64,000 bases of DNA from Spirochaeta isovalerica (GTDB lineage Bacteria > Spirochaetota > Spirochaetia > DSM-2461). Numbering within the stretch: position 1 is the first letter of the stretch; each line of letters opens with the position of its first letter. The position numbers and the translations under genes are program-made. The stretch covers positions 1-64,000 of the forward strand of contig NZ_JACHGJ010000013.1 of NCBI RefSeq assembly GCF_014207565.1, written 5' to 3'. The notes beneath the pieces were generated by a model. The model searched no databases, was not told the origin of the DNA, and worked only from the letters and a program-made list of their open reading frames with translations. Below are positions 8,625-19,234 of this stretch, one piece after another.

Positions 8625-9587
8625 TCAGGCCTTATTAAAGTTTACAACTTTTTCATTCTCTTTTTTTGCAGATCTGACATTTTTCGTAGTTTTTTTGGAA
8701 CTGAGATTATGCCATCCGAGAAGAATGGATGATGCAATAAAGACTGAAGAATAAGTACCGACAATAACACCTACAATAAGATTCAGCGCAAAGAGCTTAA
8801 TAGACCCTGTCGCGAGAATGAAAATAGCTGTTACGGCGATCAAAGTTGTAAGAGAAGTAATAATCGTCCTGCTCAATGATTGAGTGACAGAAATATTGAT
8901 TACTTCTTCAAAAGTTTTTCCCTGAATGATTCTGGAGTTTTCTCTGATTCTGTCGAAGATAACAATTGTATCGTTCAGCGAGTAACCGATAATCGTCAAT
9001 ACAGCAGCGATTGTCGCAGTTGAGAAGTCGATCTGAAAGATACCGATAAAACCGAGAAGAAACAAAACATCATGGAAAATAGCGGCAATTGCCGAAATAG
9101 CGTAGTTCAATTTAAATCTGATCCAGATATAAACGAGAATAAGAGCTAAGGCAAAAACCGTCAGGAAGATCGTCTGGGATGTCAGGCTTCCGGCAAAACG
9201 GGGTCCGACATAGTCAGAAGAGCGGATTTCCACAGAGCCGGAGCCGAATGATGCTTCCAGCTTCGAGAGGATTTCCCTCTTTACGGTCTGCTGAAAATCA
9301 GCCTGGGTTTCATCAACACCGACACGAACCATGAATTCTTTATCTTCCGGATTTCCGATTGACTGAACCTGAAGCGATTCGATCCCCTCAAGAGCAATCT
9401 TAACATCTCCTTCAGAGATTTCAGAAGAAGTCGTAATCTGGATCCGCTGATTCAAACCGGCCTGAAAGTCAATTCCGAAGTTGAATCCACCTCTGAGAAA
9501 AGTGCCTCCCCAGAACGCGGTAATCAGAACAACCGAAAGGGCCAGCATAACAAATCTGAGTCTGGTAAAATTGATTGTTTTTTCCAT
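8625..9587 (-). CDS. secF: Protein translocase subunit SecF
   Basis: Inner-membrane accessory subunit of the SecYEG translocon. With SecD it uses the proton gradient to pull preproteins across the membrane. The 320 residues contain TM1 near residues 10-30, a periplasmic domain of about 100 residues, and five clustered TM segments with the family motif VLTIIGYSLNDTIVIFDRIREN. Its ATG overlaps the secD stop (TAATG), the usual translational coupling. Hairpins follow the stop. Confidence 0.96.
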   Translation of the reverse strand: MEKTINFTRLRFVMLALSVVLITAFWGGTFLRGGFNFGIDFQAGLNQRIQITTSSEISEGDVKIALEGIESLQVQSIGNPEDKEFMVRVGVDETQADFQQTVKREILSKLEASFGSGSVEIRSSDYVGPRFAGSLTSQTIFLTVFALALILVYIWIRFKLNYAISAIAAIFHDVLFLLGFIGIFQIDFSTATIAAVLTIIGYSLNDTIVIFDRIRENSRIIQGKTFEEVINISVTQSLSRTIITSLTTLIAVTAIFILATGSIKLFALNLIVGVIVGTYSSVFIASSILLGWHNLSSKKTTKNVRSAKKENEKVVNFNKA

Positions 9588-11314
9588 TATTTAAGCCCCC
9601 ATCCGATACTGAGTTTTTTCAGCTTGAGAGTATCGGATCCGAATGTAAATATTGCTTTGGATACGAAGATAGCCGTAAAGAGCGAACTGACGATACCCAC
9701 TGCCAGCGTAACGGCAAATCCCTGAATAGGACCTTTTCCAAGCTGAGACAGGAAGATAGCAGCAATCAGTGTCGTAATGTTGGCATCCATTACAGTCCAG
9801 AAAGCTTTTTTGAAACCGGCTTCAATAGCCGCTGACCGGGCTTTACCGATTCGAAGCTCCTCTTTGATTCTCTCGAAAATGATAACGTTGGCGTCTACCG
9901 CCATTCCAACGTTAAGAATAAGACCGGCGATACTGGTCATAGTCAGGGTCATTTTAAAGGACGAAAGAATTGCCATGATAAACACAAAGTTAAGAAGGAG
10001 AGCCACTGTAGCGACAACACCTGCACCTTTGTAATAGATAATCATGAAGAGAATGACGGCAATAAAACCGATGATCATTGCCATGATACCTGTTCTGATG
10101 GCGTCGCTTCCGAGAGATGCGCCGACAGCCTGTTCATCAATAACATTGAGGTTGATGGGCAGTGCCGCTGTTTTCAGTACAATAGAAAGCTGCTGAGCTT
10201 CGTCACTGTCGAAACCTGTCATCCTGACGGAGTTTCTGATACCTTCAGAGATATTGGGAGCACCTTCCTTGATTTTATCATCCATAACGATGGCGAGACG
10301 CTTTCCTACATTATTGCTTGTCAGCTGGTAGAACAGATCGCCGCCTTCACTGTCAAGTTCAAAGATTACTTCAGGCTGATTGGTGATGGAATCTCTTCTT
10401 ACCAGTGCCGATTTGATATGCGAACCATCAAGTCCGGGTTCTTTCTCTACAGCAAGATAGCTTGTAAGTTCATCAACACCATAGGCGTCTTTTTTATAAA
10501 CGCCCATTACAACGACATCTTCGGGAAGAAGCGTATCGTCTTCGGGACGACCGTTCTCAAAGATTTCACCGGGATTGTTTCTGATAATGTCCAGAAGTTT
10601 ATTGGAAGCATCATCATTAACGATATGAAAATTCAGAGAACCTTTACCATGAAGGAAAGAGTTAACCGTTTCCTGGTCAACCTCTCCGGGAACTTCAATA
10701 ATAATCTGGTTGTTCGCCTGTTTTCTGATTGAAGGCTCTGTGACTCCGAATTTATCGATTCGGCTCGTAAGAGTTGTCATAGCGAGAGCTATGGCTTCAT
10801 CGATTTCGGCATCTGAAGGACTATGTCCCAGTCTTTCCGCCAGATTGTCTTCATCAGCTTCTATGGTAACGCTCAGACCACCGGAAATATCGAGACCGAG
10901 CTGAAGGATCTTGTTTTTCATATCCTTCAAACTTGTAATATCTTCTCTATGATATTCTTCAAGTGCGGAAAACAACTCATTGGCAGAGTTGAATCCTTCA
11001 AGAACAGATTTTACAGTCCATTCCGCAGGAAAATCTTTCTTTTCCAGTTTATAATTGCTTTTGGCTTCGGCTATAAGAAAACCGTATGATTCAGCAAGAA
11101 CTTCATCGGGACTGTTTTTAACCAGTGCCGTCAGCTCCTCCAATTCGCCGGCTGCCTGTTTTTTAGCATATTCCCGGATCTGCTCCTTGGAACTGTTGGC
11201 GATAAGCTGTCTGTCTTCAGGGGTAAAGAAATACCACTTGATTGTAGGTGACAGAAGAACGCCGGCCAGTCCGATAAACAGAAGAATCACCAGAAATCTA
11301 AATCTAATGCTCAT
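9587..11314 (-). CDS. secD: Protein translocase subunit SecD
   Basis: Partner of SecF in proton-driven late steps of protein export. The 575 residues comprise an N-terminal TM, a long periplasmic region carrying GLDISGGLSVTIEAD and the P1 head, and the C-terminal five-TM bundle with GMAVDANVIIFERIKEE. An inserted helical stretch of about 90 residues separates TM1 from the GLDISGG motif, somewhat longer than in compact homologues. It is located between yajC and secF, the standard order. Confidence 0.96.
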   Translation of the reverse strand: MSIRFRFLVILLFIGLAGVLLSPTIKWYFFTPEDRQLIANSSKEQIREYAKKQAAGELEELTALVKNSPDEVLAESYGFLIAEAKSNYKLEKKDFPAEWTVKSVLEGFNSANELFSALEEYHREDITSLKDMKNKILQLGLDISGGLSVTIEADEDNLAERLGHSPSDAEIDEAIALAMTTLTSRIDKFGVTEPSIRKQANNQIIIEVPGEVDQETVNSFLHGKGSLNFHIVNDDASNKLLDIIRNNPGEIFENGRPEDDTLLPEDVVVMGVYKKDAYGVDELTSYLAVEKEPGLDGSHIKSALVRRDSITNQPEVIFELDSEGGDLFYQLTSNNVGKRLAIVMDDKIKEGAPNISEGIRNSVRMTGFDSDEAQQLSIVLKTAALPINLNVIDEQAVGASLGSDAIRTGIMAMIIGFIAVILFMIIYYKGAGVVATVALLLNFVFIMAILSSFKMTLTMTSIAGLILNVGMAVDANVIIFERIKEELRIGKARSAAIEAGFKKAFWTVMDANITTLIAAIFLSQLGKGPIQGFAVTLAVGIVSSLFTAIFVSKAIFTFGSDTLKLKKLSIGWGLK

Positions 11315-11351
11315 TGTATGACTCCAGATTGTTTAAATATCTTATAAAAAA

Positions 11352-11729
11352 TTATTCTTTATCTTTCTTTTTGGATTTTTTATCAGTTTCTTCGCTGATC
11401 TCAGCGACCTTCTGATTTTTCTTATCCTTTACAACTTCGGAAAGAGCGGACTTTTTAAAATCGATCTTCACATCGTTGTATACTCTGACAGAAACAATAT
11501 CATCTTTAACGGAATCGACAGTACCTCTGATTCCTCCGATAGTCGTTACTTTGTCGCCTTTTTCGACAGATTCGATCATGGCTTTTGTTTCTTTCTGTTT
11601 TTTGTTCTGAGGTCTGATGATCAGAAAGTAGAAGATGGCAATAACCAGAGCGAATGTCACGATTGGAGTGGACATAGCTGCCGCACCGCCTGCAGCCTGC
11701 ATAAGAGGCAGATTCAGTAATAAATTCAT
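11352..11729 (-). CDS. yajC: Sec translocon accessory subunit YajC
   Basis: A single-pass membrane protein of 125 residues associated with SecDF-YidC. The TM segment is at about residues 22-40 and is followed directly by the family signature FYFLIIRPQNKKQKE. A small beta domain (GDKVTTIGGIRGTV) and a Lys-rich tail complete it. It lies 37 bases upstream of secD in the yajC-secD-secF operon. Confidence 0.93.
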   Translation of the reverse strand: MNLLLNLPLMQAAGGAAAMSTPIVTFALVIAIFYFLIIRPQNKKQKETKAMIESVEKGDKVTTIGGIRGTVDSVKDDIVSVRVYNDVKIDFKKSALSEVVKDKKNQKVAEISEETDKKSKKKDKE

Positions 11730-11769
11730 AATTTATCCCCGCATTTGTATTTTAAAACTTATATTAAAA

Positions 11770-12063
11770 CTAGATTTTCGCAGTTTTTTGTATTTCATCC
11801 GGAACGGTATAAACTCCGAAAAGGAGCTTCAGCTGGTCAATGGATTTGTAAGCCGAACCGCTTTGTTCATTGTACAGATTGAGAATGTATTGCATCGATT
11901 CCTGATCATTATCGTACAGAGCGTCGCAGAAAGCTGATTTAAACAACCCTTTGTCAGCCAGTTCCCGGGATGTCAGGGAGGAATTCGCTTTTAAAGCTCT
12001 TTTATCGACAACGGCAGAATCTCCATGATATCCGATTATAAAATTGAAAACTGTTTTCTTCAT
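11770..12063 (-). CDS. Small hypothetical protein upstream of yajC
   Basis: A 97-residue, soluble, mostly helical protein of no family I recognise. It has one Cys and no TM or signal peptide. The last 40 residues look like a helical repeat (YILNLYNEQSGSAYKSIDQL). It lies 40 bases before yajC in the same direction, so it may head the sec operon. The AT-rich gap between groEL and it would hold its promoter. Function is unknown. Confidence 0.5.
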   Translation of the reverse strand: MKKTVFNFIIGYHGDSAVVDKRALKANSSLTSRELADKGLFKSAFCDALYDNDQESMQYILNLYNEQSGSAYKSIDQLKLLFGVYTVPDEIQKTAKI

Positions 12064-12140
12064 AGTAATACCCTACAAGTTCAAATGATTTTATCAGTAT
12101 AGCTTGAAAAAGTACACTGAAAAAAAAGTATGTTTAGCTA

Positions 12141-12176
12141 AAAAAATAGACTGCCCCGGATATGCTCCGGAGCAGT
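12141..12176 (-). terminator. groEL terminator
   Basis: On the minus strand, ACTGCTCCGGA and TCCGGGGCAGT form an 11-base stem with one G-T pair and a five-base loop. CTATTTTTTT follows. It lies 27 bases past the groEL stop. Confidence 0.85.
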
Positions 12177-12202
12177 CCTGTATAATCCTTACGGGATCGG
12201 GC

Positions 12203-13861
<1,659 letters not shown>

Positions 13862-13889
13862 TTATAAGGTATAAAAAATTGATAATTAA

Positions 13890-13942
13890 ACGGATAGAAA
13901 TTATCCGTGATAAAAGATACTAATTCTCGTACAGATCATCAA
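13890..13942 (-). promoter_or_regulatory. Candidate groEL promoter with inverted repeat at the start site
   Basis: On the minus strand, TTGATG (13942-13937), 17 bases, then TATCTT (13919-13914), a moderate sigma-70-like promoter. The inverted repeat ACGGATA-N5-TATCCGT (13908-13890) begins about where transcription would start. It could be an operator or a 5' stabilising stem. It differs from the HrcA/CIRCE consensus. Confidence 0.4.
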
Positions 13943-13960
13943 GTAATTTGGTCAGAAATA

Positions 13961-14704
13961 TCATATTTCTATTTCTCCGGCATAAATTTCACGAATTATG
14001 CCGCTTTCCTCTTCGATCAGAAGCTGACCGTCATTACCGATTCCCCGGTTGATTCCCCTGACAATGTCTTCAGACCCTGCCCATCCGTCCCGGACTTCTA
14101 TGGTCTCGCCCGAGAGATAGAGAAATTTTTCGACTAGCGAAATCCAGAGATCGCCCGAATCCAGAAGATTCTTAAATGAACCGAGGATTTCAACGAGAAA
14201 GTCATCACGGTCGATATTCCGTCGGGTAATCTCTCTTAATGAAGTGGTTTTATATTCAATTTCCGGAGGAAAGTTTTCCTGATTGCAGTTAATACCCATC
14301 CCGCAATAAAAATAAGTGCTATCGGCTTCACAGAGAATACCGGCGCATTTCCTCCCTCCAAAAATTAAATCGTTGGGCCATTTTAAAGAAAAAGCTTCGC
14401 CGGTAAAACGAGTTGCCGCATCAAGCAGTGCCGCTCCCGCGATCAAAGGGAGATGATGGAGTTCGTGGGTCAGATGATCTCTTCTCAGGACAAGTGTAAA
14501 CATCAGATTCTGACCTTTCCCTGAATGCCATCGACGTCCTCTTATACGGCCTCGTCCCTTTTCCTGAAATTCTGTCGAAAACACAGTCCCGTGGAGAATT
14601 CCAGCTGTTGCACTTTTTTTAGAGTCCTCCATAGTTGAATCTGTGACATCTCTGTAATATACTGGTGCATCGGGAAAGGGGTTTTGCAGATTCTTTATTT
14701 CCAT
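13961..14704 (-). CDS. birA: Biotin--[acetyl-CoA carboxylase] ligase, monofunctional
   Basis: Attaches biotin to carboxylase carrier domains through biotinyl-AMP. The 247 residues keep the biotin/ATP loop (EKGRGRIRGRRWHSGKGQNL near residue 50), SLKWPNDLIFGGRKCAGIL and GMGINCN. The N-terminal helix-turn-helix of regulatory BirA is absent, so it should be an enzyme only. No ribosome site is visible. TAAAAT ends six bases before the ATG, suggesting leaderless expression. It is read in the same direction as groEL and separated from it by a likely groEL promoter. Confidence 0.9.
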   Translation of the reverse strand: MEIKNLQNPFPDAPVYYRDVTDSTMEDSKKSATAGILHGTVFSTEFQEKGRGRIRGRRWHSGKGQNLMFTLVLRRDHLTHELHHLPLIAGAALLDAATRFTGEAFSLKWPNDLIFGGRKCAGILCEADSTYFYCGMGINCNQENFPPEIEYKTTSLREITRRNIDRDDFLVEILGSFKNLLDSGDLWISLVEKFLYLSGETIEVRDGWAGSEDIVRGINRGIGNDGQLLIEEESGIIREIYAGEIEI

Positions 14705-14783
14705 AGAGATATTTTATGATGTTAATAATTCTTTAAACAGCCCCTTCCTGAATAAATATGATTATTGAGTGTTTGTCTGATAT

Positions 14784-15419
14784 ATGAAAAAAAATATTCT
14801 GCTTTCCCTGTTGATAATTCTCAGCTTCCCTCTTTTCGCCGATATAAACAGCGATTTGATTTATTATGTGGTCCGGGGAAACGAGACTAAAGTTCTGGAG
14901 CTTCTCGATAATGGAGCCGACCCCAACGCCGAAGGTGAAGACGGTCGGACAGCTCTTCACAGAGCGATTCTCAACAGACACGATTCAGTTGGCGAAATCC
15001 TCGTCAATGCCGGAGCCGACCCGTCCGGCGTGGATCGTGACGGAGACACTTATCTCTATCTGGCTATCCTCAGGGATCTCGATTTTACAGCCACCGCTCT
15101 GGTGAACCACGGAGCCAATCCTCATGCCATAAATCTCTACGGAAACAATATGCTTTTCCTGGCTTTATCCAGAAATCTGGAAACGACCGCCATTGCTCTG
15201 GTTCGGGCCGGAGCGGAACCCAACACGATTGGAAGCAACGGAACCCATGTCCTAATTATGGCTATCAGCCTCGGAATGGCGGAAGCAGCTGAGCAGCTTG
15301 TTCTCCATGGAGCAGATGTGAACATAAAAGACCATAACGGTTACACCGCTTTAAAACGGGCTGAATGGAGAGGATATTTCAATCTGATCGAACTGATGAA
15401 GGAAAGGGGCGCGGAATAA
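14784..15419 (+). CDS. Secreted ankyrin-repeat protein
   Basis: A 211-residue protein with a signal peptide (MKKNILLSLLIILSFPLFA). About five ankyrin repeats fill the rest, each ending in a GADPN-like turn (near residues 50, 83, 116, 149 and 182) and including the typical GRTALHRAI. Such repeats mediate protein contacts, here probably in the periplasm. The partner is unknown. No Shine-Dalgarno site precedes the ATG. It is divergent from birA and convergent with the FapA-like gene, with five bases between the stops. Confidence 0.8.
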   Translation: MKKNILLSLLIILSFPLFADINSDLIYYVVRGNETKVLELLDNGADPNAEGEDGRTALHRAILNRHDSVGEILVNAGADPSGVDRDGDTYLYLAILRDLDFTATALVNHGANPHAINLYGNNMLFLALSRNLETTAIALVRAGAEPNTIGSNGTHVLIMAISLGMAEAAEQLVLHGADVNIKDHNGYTALKRAEWRGYFNLIELMKERGAE

Positions 15420-15424
15420 AAAGA

Positions 15425-16780
15425 CTAAAGGATAGGCCCCATTATGATCTGTCCTTTTTCTTTATCCATTTTTACCAGCACTCTCGTCTGATCGCTTTCC
15501 ACTTTTAATTTCAAATGCCCCACTCTTATCTCTGTTCCGGCAAAAAGAGTCCCGTGTACTTTGATGTAAGCTTCATCACATGCACAGAGATTTTTCGCTA
15601 AGGTTTCAATCTCTTTCTCCTGCATTCCGGAAGCTTCTTCCATTCGGGAAATGAGCTCTTCTGGAGGATTGGGACGATTCTTCATTTTTTGTATTTTTTC
15701 CAGCAGTACTTCATGACGGACTTTCATGTTTTCTAGCTTTCTGTTTTCAACAAATGAAACGCCGCACCACAATATCGACGGAGCACAGTTCTCCCGCCCG
15801 ATATTATAGGCTTCAATGGCTTTTTCAGCCATAATGGTACTGGATACGATTATGCCCTTCTGGCCCATGGACAATTTTCCGAGAGTGTTGATATCCGCAC
15901 TCATTATAGAAGTTGAAACCGTTATTCCCGATCTTGATTCCACTGTACCGTATTCAATAAATTTGGCTGTAACCATGCCGTTTGCCCGTATGAGAGCATT
16001 TCCCCGGCCTTTAACTCCCAGATCAAGATTCAGATCACCGCGGCAGAGTACTTCGGCATTTTTGACAAGTTGCTTGCAACGGATGCTTTTTCCGGCCGCG
16101 ACACGGAAACCATCCTGAACTCCGCCTTCGATAATCAGGTCTCCGGCAAATGAAACGTTACCCGTGTGGTAATCTACATCCGAGGGTATTTCCAGAACCT
16201 CGGTTACGGAAATATTGTCTCCTTCGATGACAAAACGACCATGAGCCATGGAGACGAGAAGTTCTCCGCGAGGTTCCAGATTCTCTCCTGCTTTGAAGAT
16301 TTGCATATCCTTGTTTTTAAAAGGAACGGCCGCACCTGTGACATCTTTTCCCTCGACGCCGGCTCTATAAGGGAATATTCTACCTACAGCCTCCCCTTTC
16401 TTGACCATAACAAAAGGGCTGCTTTCTTTGTGGTCCACCGAACCATCTGCTCTGACTACGGTTTTTTCTCTGTTAAAAAACTCCGGTTTGAGATTGATGT
16501 GGGGAGGAGACGCTTTGACAGGCTTTGTTCCTTTGGCTATGGGAACATTTTTAACAGCTTTCTGCTCGCTATTGCATTGTTCTATAGCTTTGAGGATATT
16601 TTCATCAATAATACCATAGGAGATATTATTGGCGTTCAGAGCGGAATCCGCCTGGACTTTCTCCAGAGGACGTCCTTTCCCCGTTGCGGGGAAAAAGGAT
16701 GCAAAGGCTTCCATTTTATCTTCTGAGATCTCGATTGCCACATAACCATCGCTCCGGTCATCTATAATCTTCTCACTCAT
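15425..16780 (-). CDS. FapA (DUF342) family protein
   Basis: A 451-residue cytoplasmic protein of the FapA/DUF342 family. The N-terminal third contains the VKKGEAVGRIFPYRAGVEGKDVTG segment. The middle is a right-handed beta-helix of short repeats (GNVSFAGDLIIEGGVQDGFRV and following). A C-terminal coiled-coil hairpin (NMKVRHEVLLEKIQKMKN) ends in a small beta domain. Family members in other bacteria are tied to flagellar assembly or polar localisation; here it stands alone, so the role is open. Confidence 0.85.
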   Translation of the reverse strand: MSEKIIDDRSDGYVAIEISEDKMEAFASFFPATGKGRPLEKVQADSALNANNISYGIIDENILKAIEQCNSEQKAVKNVPIAKGTKPVKASPPHINLKPEFFNREKTVVRADGSVDHKESSPFVMVKKGEAVGRIFPYRAGVEGKDVTGAAVPFKNKDMQIFKAGENLEPRGELLVSMAHGRFVIEGDNISVTEVLEIPSDVDYHTGNVSFAGDLIIEGGVQDGFRVAAGKSIRCKQLVKNAEVLCRGDLNLDLGVKGRGNALIRANGMVTAKFIEYGTVESRSGITVSTSIMSADINTLGKLSMGQKGIIVSSTIMAEKAIEAYNIGRENCAPSILWCGVSFVENRKLENMKVRHEVLLEKIQKMKNRPNPPEELISRMEEASGMQEKEIETLAKNLCACDEAYIKVHGTLFAGTEIRVGHLKLKVESDQTRVLVKMDKEKGQIIMGPIL

Positions 16781-16886
16781 ATCCCGTTTATTATCGGAAA
16801 TTACATTTATAAACTGAAGAGAGGAGTCATTTGTCAGAAGCCGAAGAGATCACTGTAAATAAGAATCAAAAAAAATTACAAAATAA

Positions 16887-16968
16887 AGTATATTTATTCA
16901 ATATTTCACTTGATTAACAGATCATTTACGGCTATTTTATCCTAAAAATAGAATATTTATACATGGAG
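16887..16968 (+). promoter_or_regulatory. Arginine operon promoter with two ARG boxes
   Basis: AGTATATTTATTCA (16887-16900) and AGAATATTTATACA (16950-16963) each match 12 of 14 positions of the ArgR half-site pair TGAAT-N4-ATTCA. Their centres are 63 bases apart, six helical turns. Between them lie TTGATT (16910-16915), a 17-base spacer and TATTTT (16933-16938). The second box abuts the argR ribosome site (GGAG, 16965-16968). This layout fits arginine-dependent autorepression with looping; binding is inferred. Confidence 0.65.
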
Positions 16969-16975
16969 TACGCTC

Positions 16976-17452
16976 TTGAACGATAGAAGAACCAGATTGG
17001 TGCAGATAAAGAAGATAATCAGGGAAAATCATGTTTCCAGCCAGGAACAGCTTTTGAAACTGCTCGATGAAAACGGTATTTCTGTTACCCAGGCGACCTT
17101 GTCCAGAGATCTGAAAATGCTTAATGTCAGCAAGATCTCAAACGAGAAGGATGGGTACCATTATCACCTTCCATCGGAAAAAGAGGAGAAGGAAGCTGAG
17201 AAATACCTGGTCGAAGATATTGCGCGAGGTTTTCTCTCCATAGAGTTTTCGGGAAATCTCGCAATTTTAAAAACCCTCCCGGGACATGCCAATACTGTAG
17301 CGATAGCTCTTGATAAACTGGAAGGTCTTCCCATCATCGGAACAATCGCCGGAGACGACGCGATTTTAATCGTTCTGAAGGAAAATGAAAGGGAAGAAAC
17401 TGTAATTGAAGCTCTGGTAAGCAGAATACCGGATCTGGAGCATGAATTATGA
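16976..17452 (+). CDS. argR: Arginine repressor ArgR
   Basis: Arginine-responsive transcription factor of 158 residues. The N-terminal winged helix (residues 1-70) contains GISVTQATLSRDLKMLNV, the recognition helix. The C-terminal hexamerisation and arginine-binding domain has the conserved PGHANTVAIALD and IGTIAGDDAILIVL with the GD pair that contacts arginine. The start is TTG with GGAG seven bases upstream. It is the first gene of the argRCBDG operon, overlapping argC by four bases, and probably regulates itself through the two ARG boxes. Confidence 0.95.
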   Translation: MNDRRTRLVQIKKIIRENHVSSQEQLLKLLDENGISVTQATLSRDLKMLNVSKISNEKDGYHYHLPSEKEEKEAEKYLVEDIARGFLSIEFSGNLAILKTLPGHANTVAIALDKLEGLPIIGTIAGDDAILIVLKENEREETVIEALVSRIPDLEHEL

Positions 17453-18462
17453 AAGCGGCTGTACTGGGAGCCTCCGGTTATACGGGCATGCTCCTTCTGA
17501 GACTGTTGAGCAGTCATAAAAATATAGAATCACTTATTGCCGTTTCCACGACAAAGACAGGGGAAACTATCGAATCGGGAGATCCGGGCCTTTTCGGAAA
17601 TATCCCCGGACGATATATAGGTATCGATGAGCTGGAATCCGCAGAACCGGATGTAATTTTTTCGGCTCTGCCCCATCTTGCGTCTCTTCCTTTTTACAAG
17701 GGTTTTATCGGTAAGGCCGTGATTATCGATCTATCGGCCGATCTTCGTTATGAAACAAAAGAGGGTTTTGAGAAAGCATACGGAACCGAACACGCCGCAC
17801 CGGAATTTATAGGGAAAGCGGTTTTCGGTCTGTCTGAATGGTACAGGGATAAAGTGAAAACCCACGACTTGATCGCCAATCCCGGTTGTTATCCGACCTG
17901 CACTCTTCTACCTCTTCTGCCTCTTCTGAAAGAAGGAATTGTTGAAGGAGATCTGACGACGACGGCTCTGTCGGGCATATCCGGTGCGGGGAAAAAAGCG
18001 GCCATCAATAACCTCTTTGTTGAAAGAAGCGAAAACTGCAATGCCTATAATCCCGGGAAAAAGCACAGACATCAGAGTGAGATCCAGAAAGAACTGGACT
18101 ATACGGGAGTGAAAAGCAACTTGCTCTTCACGCCTCACCTGGTTCCCTTAAGACGCGGCATGTTTGTCACGACAACAGCCTATCATAACGGTTTGAACCA
18201 TGAACAGCTGAAGAATGTTTATAGCGAATACTACGGGAAAGATCCCTTTATAAAGATAAACGGTTCATCCATACCGGAAACATCTCATCTCTGGGGTTCC
18301 AACCGCTGTGATATAGGTTGGGAGATCTGTGATGACAGAGTGCTTCTCTTCTCCGCGATCGATAACCTGATGAAAGGAGCTTCGGGGCAAGCCATACAGA
18401 ATATGAATATCCGTTTCGGATTTGATGAAACAACGGGACTGCGCACATGGGGAGATCTATGA
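17449..18462 (+). CDS. argC: N-acetyl-gamma-glutamyl-phosphate reductase
   Basis: Third step of arginine biosynthesis: reduces N-acetylglutamyl phosphate to the semialdehyde with NADPH. The 337 residues include the dinucleotide loop GASGYTGMLLLRLL at the N-terminus, the active-site Cys in NPGCYPTC and the conserved HRHQSEI/TPHLVPLRRGM region. Its start overlaps the argR stop by four bases, indicating translational coupling. Confidence 0.96.
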   Translation: MKAAVLGASGYTGMLLLRLLSSHKNIESLIAVSTTKTGETIESGDPGLFGNIPGRYIGIDELESAEPDVIFSALPHLASLPFYKGFIGKAVIIDLSADLRYETKEGFEKAYGTEHAAPEFIGKAVFGLSEWYRDKVKTHDLIANPGCYPTCTLLPLLPLLKEGIVEGDLTTTALSGISGAGKKAAINNLFVERSENCNAYNPGKKHRHQSEIQKELDYTGVKSNLLFTPHLVPLRRGMFVTTTAYHNGLNHEQLKNVYSEYYGKDPFIKINGSSIPETSHLWGSNRCDIGWEICDDRVLLFSAIDNLMKGASGQAIQNMNIRFGFDETTGLRTWGDL

Positions 18463-18463
18463 T

Positions 18464-19234
18464 ATGAGCAAGCCTCTTATGATCATTAAAACCGGAGGAA
18501 GAGCCGCTGAGAACAGCGGGGCTCTCCGGCATCTGGCGGAAGAGATAAAGGAATTGAGCCGCAGTTACGATTTCCTGCTTGTCCACGGAGGAGGAGCCGC
18601 CGTTTCAGCTATCCAGAAAACCTATGGAATCGAACCTGTATTCAAAGACGGGATAAGAATGACTTCCGAAAAAGAAATGGATCTTGTAGATATGGGGCTG
18701 GCCGGTCTGATGAACAAAAAAATTGTCCGTCTCTTCAGCAGCTGCGGGCTGCTTTCCGTCGGGATAAGCGGGGCAGACGGTTCCATGCTGACCGGAGAGC
18801 CGATCGGTGAGGGAAGCCGGACGGGAAGGATTACAGGTTCGGATAGAAAGATTATCGATTTACTGCTTCAAGGGGGCTTTACTCCGATCGTCTCGCCGGT
18901 CTCATCCGATTCCAGAGGCGGCGCATTGAATATCAATGCCGATGAAGCGGCTCTGGCCCTGGGCATAGCCTGTAAAGCTGACACGATTGTGTTCCTCTCC
19001 GATATTCCGGGGATTCTCAATAGCGGAGAATTAATCGACAGGATCAATGAACCGGAAGCGGATAGGTTAATTGAGCAGGGCATAATCAGCGGAGGTATGA
19101 TTCCGAAAGTCCGGTCGTCGCTGAAAGCCCTGCACGAAGGGGCGGGAACAGTCGTTATCGGAGAATATATAAATCAGGGTGATTTGAACAATCTTCTGAA
19201 AGGAAATAAAGGGACAAAAATATGGCTGAAATAA
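18464..19234 (+). CDS. argB: Acetylglutamate kinase
   Basis: Phosphorylates N-acetylglutamate, the second step of arginine biosynthesis. It is 256 residues from the ATG at 18464, one base after the argC stop, where GGGGAG gives a ribosome site. An upstream ATG inside argC is less likely. Features of the amino acid kinase fold are IIKTGGRAA at the front, LVHGGGAAVS, the Asn-rich substrate site (LNINADEAALALGI) and FLSDIPGIL. The length is at the short end of the family and it ends 13 bases inside argD. Confidence 0.94.
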   Translation: MSKPLMIIKTGGRAAENSGALRHLAEEIKELSRSYDFLLVHGGGAAVSAIQKTYGIEPVFKDGIRMTSEKEMDLVDMGLAGLMNKKIVRLFSSCGLLSVGISGADGSMLTGEPIGEGSRTGRITGSDRKIIDLLLQGGFTPIVSPVSSDSRGGALNINADEAALALGIACKADTIVFLSDIPGILNSGELIDRINEPEADRLIEQGIISGGMIPKVRSSLKALHEGAGTVVIGEYINQGDLNNLLKGNKGTKIWLK

